Shown one piece after another: positions 1-11,245 of a DNA stretch of 62,000 nt. A program made the translations under genes and the position numbers. The notes under the pieces are model-generated. The model was given only the letters and a program-made list of their open reading frames with translations. It was not told the DNA's origin and did not search any database. Numbering within the stretch: the stretch's first letter is position 1; each line of letters starts with the position of its first letter. The stretch is from Tubiluchus corallicola (taxonomy: Eukaryota; Priapulida; Priapulimorpha; Priapulimorphida; Tubiluchidae), in the NCBI GenBank assembly GCA_030141605.1, contig JAQGDQ010000092.1, positions 430,001 through 492,000 on the forward strand, read 5' to 3'.

Positions 1-1143
1 CTGTTATCAATTTATTTGATGTTTAGTGTCAAATACTGGTAGTTGTTATTGGAAGGCCTAGGACATACCCCAGCTCCTACAGCTGTCTGTCTGCATTTCC
101 GTTTTTTGACACTGACTGTTTCCTGCAAAAAAACATTCGGCAACCCGGAAAATTCCGAAACGGAAATCTTTTTCATTTGCTTCGGCGTTCCAGGAAGTCA
201 ACAATAAGTTTGAGCTTGCGTGAATGTCGTGTGCCGTACGTGGTGTTGAACATAGTAGGTCTACAGATAAATCAACCTTGTTACCTATATGGTACAAAAC
301 AAGTTTAATAATTTTTTCTGAGCTTTTCGATTTTCCCTGCTTTTATCAAAGTTTACAACGGATAAAAGCAGTGAAAAGGCGTTATTTAGTATTTAAAAAT
401 TAATAACTAGATTTTGATTGTGTATACAAGTTAATGTATCTCTAAAAATTAAGTTTGGAGATCTGATGCGTTCAGTGCAAAGCTACTTGACTACTTGCAA
501 AACACACCATTCCATGAATAATTCTGTTAATTCAGTAATCCTTTTCTGTCAAATTTCTAGTAGTTTCTCTCGGCATTTAAAAACTAACTTAAAAATGCTT
601 CACCGACTGGCAAGTCGCTTGTTCGAGCAGGATATGTTACAAAACCTTTAATATCTACCACTACGTGCATTACACGGTTTTTATGACATAAATTCAATAA
701 AATAATTAACAAAAAGCAGGAGAAATAAATTTTACTTGATTTTGCTTGCGCAGCTGCTAAAAGCTCATATGACAATTTGCTGCTGCTACTGTTGGTTGAC
801 ATCGTTGGCTGACTACGGTTATTTCACTGAAATTTTCTGTATTGGAGAAATAATGAACCACAGACGTGACGCGAATAAAGTACTTAAAATGCCTATTATT
901 TGGAAATCATGTATCAAGAAAGTGTACAGAACAAGTCAATGACGAAACAAATTAATGTTAGTTAACGTTAAATATTTGTTGCCGACATGTTCATTCATAA
1001 CGTATTATGGAAGGAGCTTTACTACACCATACACTTCTTAAGAAAATAAAGAACACAAAGAACTTTGATGCTATATTAGGTCATAACGAAGGACAAACTT
1101 TATGATCTAATATAACACATTCACATGAAATATAAGTTTCATC

Positions 1144-1215
1144 TTATATTCATTCATTCACTCATTCATTCATTCATTCGTTCATTCATTCATTCATTCG
1201 TCCGTTCGTTCATTT
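1144..1215. repeat. (ATTC)n tetranucleotide array
   Basis: Runs of CATTCATT with GTTC variants, about 70 bp. Confidence 0.85.
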
Positions 1216-2313
1216 AAAATGTAAAATGTAATCTCACCAGCTTAAGTAAAAATACTCGTTTGAAATAGAAATTAGGGAGTAGAGTACAAATGTGAAGAGA
1301 TGGGATGAATAAAATTTCCGCCATAAGCAGTCTTGATTAAACACGATTCTTCCACGAATTTCACTGAAATTATTCTCCTGAAACTGTTTCACACTCTAGC
1401 CTTGGCGCTTTATGTAGCGATAATGGTTATAGGGATAAATGTCATTGCAATGTGTTGTGAATTAAATCCGAACAATTGTGTTTTATCCCTCACTGATGTT
1501 CAATCGGTTCATTCATGGAAGCCAAGTTATCTCTCATACTGGCTTCGGCAATCTAGCGCTTGATACTGCAGCAATTCATCAATAATGATGGCGTTCAGCA
1601 CTGATTTGCTATCAGGAATAGAAATAGAAAAGTTCTGATTGACTGGGAAAATCTATTCGGGTCTCGCGACTTGGTGAAAGAGGCAAAATGAAGTGCAGAA
1701 CGAAGCAGCGACGGAATGATTAATTCTGTTGCACAATAGAACAGCTTGCTCAGGAGATCCGCTGATTTAATGTCGGAAATACATTTTCTGCGTTAACAAC
1801 TTTGCGAACAGAGAAAAGTAATGCCATTCTAGACTAAAGTTGCAAAATTTAATAGTTCCTGGTCTATTCTGATTAAAGTGCAAAGGAAAGGTAATGAATG
1901 TATACATTGTGACGTCTCATTAACAATAACAATCACCTACGGTGAAACAACCTTCCTATGAAAGTGTCTTAGCCACATTCAGACGTGTACACTGTACACA
2001 TTCTCCTTTACCGAAGCTATCAGCGTTTATTAATATTTTTACATAATATTACATTTATTACATTTATTATATTTTTAAATGTTTTACATACATTTGATTT
2101 CCATTTAGAGATAAGCTATCTAAAAAATATTTCAGTAATGATAATCCCTATCCTAGCCACAGGCTACTCAGTAATATATATACATATACAGTAGCCTATG
2201 TGGGGGGATGCTGATTATCATTATCTTTGTCTGAAATTAGATGAAATTAGATAACATTAATTGTATATAAGTGCTACACTAGAAGCATACACGTTCCATT
2301 CCTCTTGGCATAT

Positions 2314-2319
2314 ATATGT

Positions 2320-2350
<31 letters not shown>

Positions 2351-2390
2351 CGTGCGTACGTGTATCTGTGTGTATGCAAATATATATATA
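2314..2390. repeat. (GT)n microsatellite with flanking AT tracts
   Basis: About 45 bp of GT with a few T and C interruptions, followed by (TA)n. It sits between inverted segments at 2262-2295 and 2461-2490. Confidence 0.85.
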
Positions 2391-3188
2391 TTAAGCCCTA
2401 ATGGCTAATGGCTACATTGTATATACAATATACACAATACATATATACCCAAGAAATAACTCGCGTGCTTCTAGTACTTATACACGTTCCTATCCACTAA
2501 AGTACCATTTAATAAAGAGTCAAGTGTGGTTTTATCACTGAGCTTTATATCTGATACGGCCAACATAACTTCATAATCAAAAGTTGACATTGTAGTGCAT
2601 CTCTAACCCTGAGATAATAGACCGGTTTCATATTATGATTGCAGGACTACTGGCTGGCTTCATTCATGCCAAATACAGACATCAGTGTGATAGCTATCGC
2701 TGTTTCTATTTTCCATATCGAGCGTCCCAAAAGCTACTCCAGTGCTCTCTCTACCACAAGGAAATCAATATTATAGTAGTTCAGTTAGATGTAATGCTTC
2801 ACAAGCAGGGTTTCCAATAACTATTATTGTTTCTTAATGATGCTTCTTCTAGTAAGCATCTGCGTCTACTTTAAAATCATGCTGCGTTGCAGAGTATAGA
2901 TTTGTTGGTTATGTCTATTGGTGCCAGCCATTTTCATAGCGCATTCATTTGCAATACCTCTTATTGCGCTTTGCACAACAGCAAAAAGTAAAAGAATGCA
3001 CTGTAAAACTTTCTGACAGTTAGGAGAATAATAATAGGCATTGCCAGTGGTTCTTTCTGGCACAGTATGCTTAACTTAACTAATTCTTAATGTCTACATT
3101 TTTATTTTACTATTAAGCAGTTGGTGAATGTAGCCAGTGAATGATTTCTAAAACGTAAACTAATTTAGATTTCCATGTTGTTTTCCAG

Positions 3189-5000
3189 AACCGTATCCTG
3201 AGACCTTCGGGAAAGAGTTCATTTGGTTGGTAAGTGATTTCTGGATACTTGTCACTGGATGTCGCTGGGCTGGTTACATTTCTGAATTCTGTCTATTATC
3301 ATCATCTCGCCATTGTAATCAACGATGTCATCATCACCAATTCCACCACTACGTATTATAATTGACATCATCGCAAACATTATTATCACCTTCACCACTA
3401 CCACTTCACCATAACTGCTCCGAACATGACAATAGCAATAATAATAATAACACGGTACCACAGTGACTACTATCGCAACCACTGCTGCTGTAATTGCCGT
3501 CGCCACTGCCGCCAACGTTGGCACAGTCATCACCATCACTTTTACGAAAGCCATCATCATTACGAAAAAGCGTTATCACTGAATAAAGTATTATGCGTTA
3601 GCTACTGAAATAACGGCATGCTGCCATCTGTAGACATTTTATTGAACATTCTGACAACATGCTTAGGAAAGAGTCAGGCAATCAGAAATGTTAATCTCTT
3701 ACAATTTATAGCAGGATAATTTCTCACATTTTATAACAATTATTTTTCTTCTGTTAACTTTCCGCAGTACAATAATTAGGCCTGATTGAGAAACCGCTGT
3801 ATTGAATAAGTACGCTAAATTAAAAAATTGGGTTACCTGTCAACGAATGGCAATGCTTTACATTGTAGTACCAGTCGTGTTTTGAAATCTAGCTTGCAGG
3901 TTTCGCGCAGTATGTTGCAGTAGTAATTTTTGTTGTTTTTTCTAGCACCAAGAAAGAAAAAGTGATTATCTGATTAGCATAATTGTACCTGTAGTTGTTG
4001 GTGCTACAGGTGCTGTCATGCTTGTCACTGTAGTGTACCTCGTCCGCTACTGGAGAAGAAAGAAAGAACATGTATGCCATAAGCAGCTGACCTTCAGTGT
4101 TCAAAATCCGGTAAGGAACCATTTCAAGTTCTTAATCAGAGACTGATCAGTGAATGGATGGGTGATCGCCGAATTCAATACTCCCTCTGGACTGTTTCAC
4201 TCATCATATTGATCCTGGCTATTTGTAGAAAGATGATGCATTCCTATCAGATAGGAACGTGCATAGAAACCTCTGCAGGTTCAGTGCCTCCTGGTAACTT
4301 GAATAGACGCTACCGTTGAACTATGCACACGAGACATTGTTTCTGAACACAAATTTTAGTACCGAATTTCAACCTTTGATCTAGGATACCTGGAAGTTGA
4401 AGGAACAATGAAAAAACAAGTGCATAAACGTTCTTTCTGAACACACATTTTAGTACCGAACTTCAAATTTTGACCTAGGATATCTGGAACCTGAAGGAAC
4501 AATGAAAAAACAAGTGTATAAATTTTCAAACTAGACAATGTTTCTGGGCACAAATTTTTATACTGAACTTCAAGTTTTGACCTAAGATATCTGGAAGCTG
4601 ATATCTGGAATGAAAAAGCAAATGACCAAACATTCACACTAAACATTGTTTCTGAACACATATTTTAATACCGAATTTCAAGCTTTGACCTAGCATAGCT
4701 GGAAGGTGATGGAACACGAATTAGTTTGATTTCAAAAGGCACGAGTTGTTGTTTCAACTTGAGTTACAAAAAGGCTGACACATTGACACCATTACTTGCA
4801 TTAATTGTTGCAATGTTAACAGGCCCATACAGAAATAAACAATTTTTCTCCTTGCCTTTTCCACCATTAAATTATTGGCACTAAGACTTTTGTATCACCT
4901 AAATTCTGCTGTTTTGCAGGAACGAGAAGAAATAACTGGTGCAAATAACACAGACACGAGCGTTCTTCTACTTGGAAACAGTTCAGAAGATGAATGTTGA
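3189..5000 (+). CDS. 3' end of a single-pass membrane protein gene (last three exons; product unknown)
   Basis: Two well-supported terminal coding exons, 3946-4110 (165 nt, phase 0 at both ends) and 4920-5000 (81 nt, ending TGA), plus a probable 41-nt exon at 3189-3229 that joins in frame. All have AG acceptors, and the donors are GTAAGT and GTAAGG. The 3946 exon encodes a hydrophobic segment (YLISIIVPVVVGATGAVML, then VTVVYLV) followed by a basic stop-transfer run (RYWRRKKE), as in a type I membrane protein. The last exon is a short acidic cytoplasmic tail containing DTSVLL, which fits the [DE]xxxL[LI] AP-adaptor sorting motif, and ends SSEDEC. An AATAAA lies at 5125-5130. Exons further upstream are not resolved; 2649-2688 has an acceptor and a compatible phase but a weak donor. 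No family is recognised. A lysosomal or endosomal membrane protein is an inference from the tail only. Confidence 0.6.
4125..4325 (+). repeat. Diverged 5S-rRNA-like SINE copy
   Basis: The stretch GTGAATGGATGGGTGATCGCC (4150-4170) resembles the box C region of 5S rRNA (GGATGGGTGACCGCC). The sequence after it (CTGGCTATTTGTAGAA, then GATGCATTCCTATCAGATA, then ACCTCTGCAGG) aligns with the longer copy at 59543-59860. Its 5' part is eroded. It lies directly after the donor at 4111, inside the last intron of the membrane-protein gene. Confidence 0.5.
4331..4715. repeat. Four-copy ~100-bp minisatellite in the last intron of the membrane-protein gene
   Basis: Four diverged tandem units share the core TTTCTGAACACA, then ATTTTAGTACCGAATTTCAA, then TTTGACCTAGGATATCTGGAAG. 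The core starts near 4340, 4434, 4541 and 4649, giving a period of about 94-108 bp. The units sit entirely inside the intron 4111-4919. Open minus-strand frames here are a by-product of the repeat. Confidence 0.8.
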
Positions 5001-5124
5001 CATTAACATTGCAAACTTTCATGGCATACATAATTGTTAGTGGTTTCTGCAATTGTATAATAATTGTACGAAGAAAAGGAAACGAAGCACGTCATCGGAC
5101 AACGACATTAATATTTTGATATAG

Positions 5125-5130
5125 AATAAA
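5125..5130 (+). terminator. poly(A) signal of the membrane-protein gene
   Basis: AATAAA lies 125 nt after the TGA at 4998-5000, a normal distance for a metazoan 3' UTR. This supports 5000 as the true end of the coding region. Confidence 0.5.
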
Positions 5131-6634
5131 TTCTGTCGTGAATCACTTGTAAGGCGATAGATGTCAAATTAATTCTAAAAAGGCAGAATTTACATAAATT
5201 AAGATAACTCAGATATTGCAGTTATAGACTTAATGTATAAAATAAGTATATATAGGAATTTTTACTTACTTTAGGCCTGCAGCATCGAAGCACTTATGTT
5301 TATATAACTACGATTAGAATTAATTATGAAATGTTGAAAATGCAGTCACTTATTTATTAATATTGTTACTATATTCTGTATAAACATTATAATATTCAAC
5401 TTCCGTATGTGTTATTACATCGCCTCTACACGTACTATCTGATAAGATATATTCTGTTTTATAAAGTGAAATGCCGTCGCTGCAGTTAACTTCCATATTT
5501 AGATTAATATAGAGTTCATTACCTTGGACCTTAACCACTGAAACGAAAAAATAGTGTGCGATTTTTAAACAACCATCCGTTTAAAAATTGAGCATAACGA
5601 ACATTCTCAGGTTTTTTACACTTACAAAAACCACTGAAGTCAAAGATGTAGAAAAAATTATTTTAAGTGTCAGTTGCATGGCCATAGATAGTGCCCGGGC
5701 AACGACCAGTATAGTGGCCCGAGTGCTGATCATGCGAAGGGAGCCCAGAATAATCAACACTTAAAACCGTGGTATAAAAAAAAGCGAAACTAAAGCAATT
5801 AACCGCATTATGGAGTTATGGACAACAAGTCAGGCTCCAAATCCACCACTTCGCAGACCCATACATTTTAACAATATAGTCCCTAGGTCTTAGCAGTTTT
5901 CGAATCTACACTTCCGGTGTTTGATATGCATTGTAAAGCGGCGCCAACTTGTAGTGTTTCCTTGTTCCTGACAACATGTGATGCGTAATATACTTGTACA
6001 AACACAGTTTGCAGCACTGGAATCGCTAAATTTATTGATGAGCTAATAGAACTAAGCGTATTTTTAACATACAAGTATTTATAAACTGTAATTAAAAACT
6101 GCTTTATAGCTTTGTTGCGTAATTAAACGTAATTAAATCACGGGGACAGAATAAAATAAACGCTTTTTAGAGAACGAAACCAACAAACGGAAATGGCTTT
6201 CCTATTGATCTACCAGCCTATTAAGGCACAGCACTCATATCTGCTGCCGAAAACAAACAAGTCGAAAAAGAACCACTCTAGCATCAGATGAACAATGTAA
6301 ACAAAACAATTTATAAGCAACTCATCAAATAGCACGGGCCTACGTTATCTACTTATTGCATCTGATAATGAAAATCACCTCAAAAACAACTATGAGTTAA
6401 ATCAAAAAGCAACAAGGTAACAAGTGAAAATCGTAACACTAACGGGATCTCAAAGTAACAAAATTATAAGTGTTAATGTTGGACAAAAAATAGTTAAATG
6501 CACCCAATAACTTCGAGTAAAAAACAAATCAAATTACAAAACTTACAAACCAAGACGGGATGCAGCAAAAAAAGATATACAATACAAACGTGAATACAAA
6601 TAAAGTAAATGTATAAAATTACTAACACTTAGGA
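5131..6634. other. Intergenic, nothing recognised
   Basis: AT-rich sequence with only short open frames. The region probably includes the degraded 3' part of the minus-strand LINE whose RT lies just to the right, but I found no motif to prove it. Confidence 0.4.
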
Positions 6635-7040
6635 AAGTTTAATCTTGATCAGGAACATAATCATCAATGGATTGCGATAATGGAAACAGTTGTGGAGAAA
6701 TAAGGCAGCTCTGCTTTAGGCCGATATTAACTCCGAGCATGTCTGAATGTAAGCCATTTATTCTCAAATTGTAATACGACTTCAAAGCCTCCAGAAATTT
6801 TCCATTCAGGCCCAACAGTTCAAATTTATGCTACAGAAGAAATCGGTTTATCACATCGTATGTCTTATTAAAGTTCAAGAAAGTTACAATATAGATTTCC
6901 ATTGCTGTTTCCTTGTTTCAATAATTTGAGTTAACGTGAATAAACGACCAAGACATGAGTAACTTTCACGGAAGCCATTCTATTCATCAGCCTATCGGTT
7001 ATTAGTTTTCGTCCATGTAGTCAGTCACTGATTAAGAATG
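6635..7040 (-). pseudogene. Decayed non-LTR (LINE) reverse transcriptase fragment
   Basis: Reading the minus strand and changing frame several times gives the order of LINE RT blocks. First comes a GFR..S/..LFTL block (GFRESYSCLGRLFTL, about 6930-6985). Next is the palm motif A region (FNKTYD, about 6850-6872), then LLWHKFELLGLNGKFLE-like sequence (about 6785-6840), and then an L-K-Q-S-C-L-I-S-P block (about 6690-6725), the counterpart of LKQGCLLSP. Internal stops and frameshifts show it is dead. The assignment rests on motif order and spacing; subfamily is not determined. Confidence 0.7.
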
Positions 7041-10000
7041 CTTTCATGTTATAGTTTAAACGTACTGCAAGTGAGTGATATACCCCGAGTATTATTATAT
7101 CCCGCACGCCAATATTATTGCATTTTAGGACCAGGTTAATTATGCTTTGCGTTCTCTTCCCAAGTTTGCCAATAAATTTCCAGTATACTGTGTTATTTTC
7201 GATCTGGATGTTCAGAAGATTATCTTGCGTCTGTTTCCAATGTATTCGTTTACCAAATTGGACGTTTATGTCTTTTTTGCTTAACAGTTAAATTCTGGGT
7301 TTCTGCGTAACTATTCCATAACACTCTCAATTCACAAGTCCACCAAAGCATTTTAACGTTTATTATTCAACCCTTCTCGTAGTTTTTTACATATAGTTCG
7401 TTCCATTCACCTGAGACTGAATAATAAAACAAAATCGATATAACAGTTATCTAACCGTAGCATAATTAGATTTTTTAATCTTCTAAAGAGTGTATGCATT
7501 GACTAATCCTAAACCTGGCATAACATTAGAAAGAAAATTATCATAAATTGTTGTGAGGTTACTACGTTGTACTACGGGATCTGACAGAGGTTTATATTAT
7601 ATTATATTACAGTTCGCGTACAAACAATTTGAGTGCTGGAATCCATTGATAGTCTATTGGAAATCACTTATTGGTCAGTCTTAAGTTTTTAAACTGGAAC
7701 CGTTTCTAGAGGGCGCACCTAAAAGTATCCCACATAAATTTAAATCACATTCTGAGCGCATCAGTGAAACTTTGATCCTCGTTACTGGAGGATCTTTACT
7801 CTTTACCGAATAAAAATCATGGCTGCTAAATAATGCATTTGATCCTGAAGATCACGTATTGGTCGCTATTACGTTTTCAAATTGGTGCATTTTACAGGGG
7901 CGCCCTTAAATCAACTGACTGATTCAACTAAAGATATCGTACTATATAAGTCCTTTATTTGATTATATTTTTAACTCTTCTTTCACGCTAGAAACTTCCC
8001 AGCCACTGGCGATGTAATTTTACCTCAAAGTCTGTTTTCTACTGATACCATTTTTAGGCAATACGAACTTCCCTCTCTACTAAGGCCTTTATTTTTGATT
8101 TTTTTGCGCTGAGTCGTTCTCAGCACAAATTAATAGAGTCTCTTTGTTGCAGGTAGGTGAGGCGATCTGTGATTCTAACCTTTTGGGCATTGACAGTATT
8201 CACTTCCATGCGGCTATTAATAACGTCAATGTCGCTTCCTGAAAGGCTAGCTGATAATTTCTTATAGTAGCAAGAATCACATAAAAATTGGAAATTTTAT
8301 CTGAAAGCTGCATCCTTTTTTCAGCTTCGCATGCTCAAGAAACAATTAGCTCTCGTAGTTGGTGCATTTACTAGAGTGATTTAACGTTTCCAGACTCGGA
8401 CTTTTCTGCCCGCACGTTTTACGTTCGCAAAAGTTGTTCCCATTGCAACCGTTCTCATTCCATACAACACGTCATAAATACGCCAAAATTTTAGCGCGAA
8501 ATTGTAGACATGATACTTTCTGCTAGAAAGGTTTTTATTTTGCTGTGGTGGTAAAAGAAAAAGGCAAGGAGGCGATACAGGAAGCGACACCATCGTTTTT
8601 GGGTAAACTCAATATTTCAATATTTTATTCTCTTTTATTTCTCGTCTTTCTTTCTTTCTCCTGCTGGCTCAGTGCCCTGTTGGTCGACTTTAACTTTACT
8701 ACTTTTCACTTGGTAGTTGGTGGTGAAAGCAAGCAATGGCAGTTTCAATGCAATCTTATGCGAAGATTTAAAAATATCTACTGTACCTTTTTGATTTTGC
8801 ACGCGTATATATTGCAATTTTTCGTGCGTTTTCTAGCGTAATTTAAAAAGACTAGTTGTATTCACTTCAAATAAAAATGGCTTTTATTATAAAGCTAACA
8901 ATGTTTTGAAGATCGTAATTTTCTCCGCTATAATAGCACAACTATGCAATTGAATATATGCTACAAATTGAAAAAAATGCTTGCACAATAGAATCACAAA
9001 ATCAGGCCTACATTTACAGAAACGTTAAAATAACAACAAAACTGATATACATACATGCATATATTCTACCTTCAGTGATAACTTCAAAGACTACTTCGAC
9101 CCAAGTTGCCTTGTCAAGTCCCAGTGACTATTTTCGATTTTATTTTGTCATTTAGAGCTGGTCTAATTTGTATAGCGTGTGTGATTTGTTCGTCCTCCAT
9201 TACGAAAATGAACTTGTCCGTCCACACAAAAAAGGTTTGGCAATTAAAGTGTGGATCCGTGTGAGTACGTGGCTTTCTGTGCGGACGCAATGGAAACGAC
9301 AAACAGGCAAAAGAATGATTTGCAAAGGTGCGCTAGTGTTCTAATTTTTTCCGTGCGAGTCACTCAAAAAAAGTCCGTGTCTGTGCGGGCGCAGTAAAAA
9401 CTTCGCCTTAAACGTACGTTTCTACAGCGTACAAGCGCTGTAAGAGCGTATGAAAAACACATCCTATCAGTTTCACAGCTAGTAATACCCACCTAATAAA
9501 CAAAGCAGCTCATAATAACATTAATGTCGTTTGTTATTGACTGTAATTATTTAAAATACTGTTTATATTATTTCTGCAAACCATATGTTTTTTATGCCAG
9601 CAATTCATCCACTGAATAACCGCAGTGAGCATTAGATGTTAAAAATGTATTAAGGTCTAACAAAAAATTGTATCTACTTTGAATTCGTGTTTGTTGAATA
9701 AAAATGTGTATGTAAGTATTTGGAAGTAAAAATTGTTGCAATTAGACAGTAGGCACGCTGCTGCTGTACAGTGTCGCATCATAATTCCTATTATTTAATG
9801 ATAACTGTTACGATATCAAATCAATAGTTTACGTTGAAGTCGATACGACTGCTTAATTAATAGACACTTGCGTGAAAAATGTCACTTGACAAATATCGAG
9901 ACATGGTATTAGACTCAGTCGAAGTACATAGACTTCGTTACTCTTAGTTGATGAAGAACATGATAAGGCTGCGATTATCACAAAAAATAGAAAAATAATG

Positions 10001-11037
10001 TGAAGGCAAATAAAATGGTTACGAGTTTTAGACAAAGAAGAGAGTCAATATTAATACTGTTGCAGTGGGTTACACAGAAGAATAGACAGATACGTGTTGT
10101 GTTGATTTACTTAAAATATGTGCATAGGTGCGCATTCTTGCAATACTGAGCTTAAGCCTATAACCAGAGTAGGCGTGACCTTAGACAAATGGTCGTGACA
10201 GAGGTGGTCTGCAAAGATATATTTCCGGCTCATGTATTTAAAATTGCTCAATTACAATCTTTCTTTTTGCTTGTGTTTAATCCAGTTACTGACTGTCCGA
10301 TTGTGTGTAAATGTGAACTTTGCAGAAATCTATAACAATAAGAAAAGTTGAATGAGAACGATCAGCGTAGTGATCTCTTTACCGTTTCAGTGAAGGGGAA
10401 CTAGTACTTATATATGTATATAGGGGGGCAGTGTAACAGATGGAATCGCCCAAAAGCTGGTGATTATACACCCATTTACTACTTCGGCGGTGGTAAAATT
10501 ATGGGAGCATAGGAGCGTTACGGCTACTGGCACGACCGGAATCTAGTTCATTATCAAGCATATCAGGACATGTAGATATTGTGTAGATTTAGCAGCAGTA
10601 GCAGATTAACTTATTAATTTTATTAAATATTTTATACATTTGAATCTTACGACTATCTAATTTGTAACTTGTAATGCTTCTGGGCCAAAAACAGAACTTT
10701 TTGCCTCTTGCCATTATTCGTTCCTAAGCTCTAAAAATTAATTAGGATTTTATTTAGAGCATTTCTGAAATAACTGTACTCAACTGACAACAATAACAAA
10801 TTATCCAATCGATGCTGGCATTGCGCTGTAACTAAAAACACACGTTTTGTATCGTCTGTTCAAACCCGAAGAACTGCATGACTCACTCAGCAAAACTGAC
10901 GCTGCCTAACCAGTTATCATGGTTATGATGTGCTGCTACCTATTGAAAAAAACAGTACGAACCAAAAAGTGATTTTTTGACTTTGAGGAAAGCAGCACTT
11001 TAAACAAAATGGTCGCATTCCTAGTCAGTGACTAATT

Positions 11038-11245
11038 CCATTAATTCGTTTGTTTATTCATTGGTTTATTTATTCATTTAAATACTTGTTCATTCGTCTA
11101 TCATTTATTCGTTCATTCATTTATTTGTCTGTCCATCTGTTCGTTTGTTCGCCCATTTGTTCGTTCGTATGTTCGTTCGTTCATTCATTTGATCGTTCGT
11201 TCGTACATTTATTCACGCGCTTATCGTTTGCTCACTCGTTCATTA
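11038..11245. repeat. Degenerate ATTC/GTTC tetranucleotide array (copy 1)
   Basis: About 200 bp of mixed TTCATTCG, GTTCGTTC and TTTGTTCG units, with the same composition as the array at 1144-1215. The open frame through it is repeat-encoded. Confidence 0.85.

Larger units (their letters stand above)
1..3188. other. No gene assigned; presumably introns or exons of the membrane-protein gene and upstream DNA
   Basis: A stretch near 27-300 is open in several frames on both strands, with a possible acceptor at 26 and donor at 253, but the open frames contradict each other and none resembles a known family. The remainder holds short AT-rich frames, two simple repeats (1144-1215, 2314-2390) and no supported exon. 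Confidence 0.4.

Noticed and set aside
27-304. Candidate exon near the left edge
   Set aside because: Plus-strand and minus-strand frames are open here at once, none resembles a known family, and the phase cannot be tied to the exon at 3189.
8545-8841. 98-codon frame with hydrophobic stretch, duplicated at 16234-16530
   Set aside because: It begins with GTG, has a chance-like composition and no splice or poly(A) context; its identity between copies only reflects the tandem duplication.
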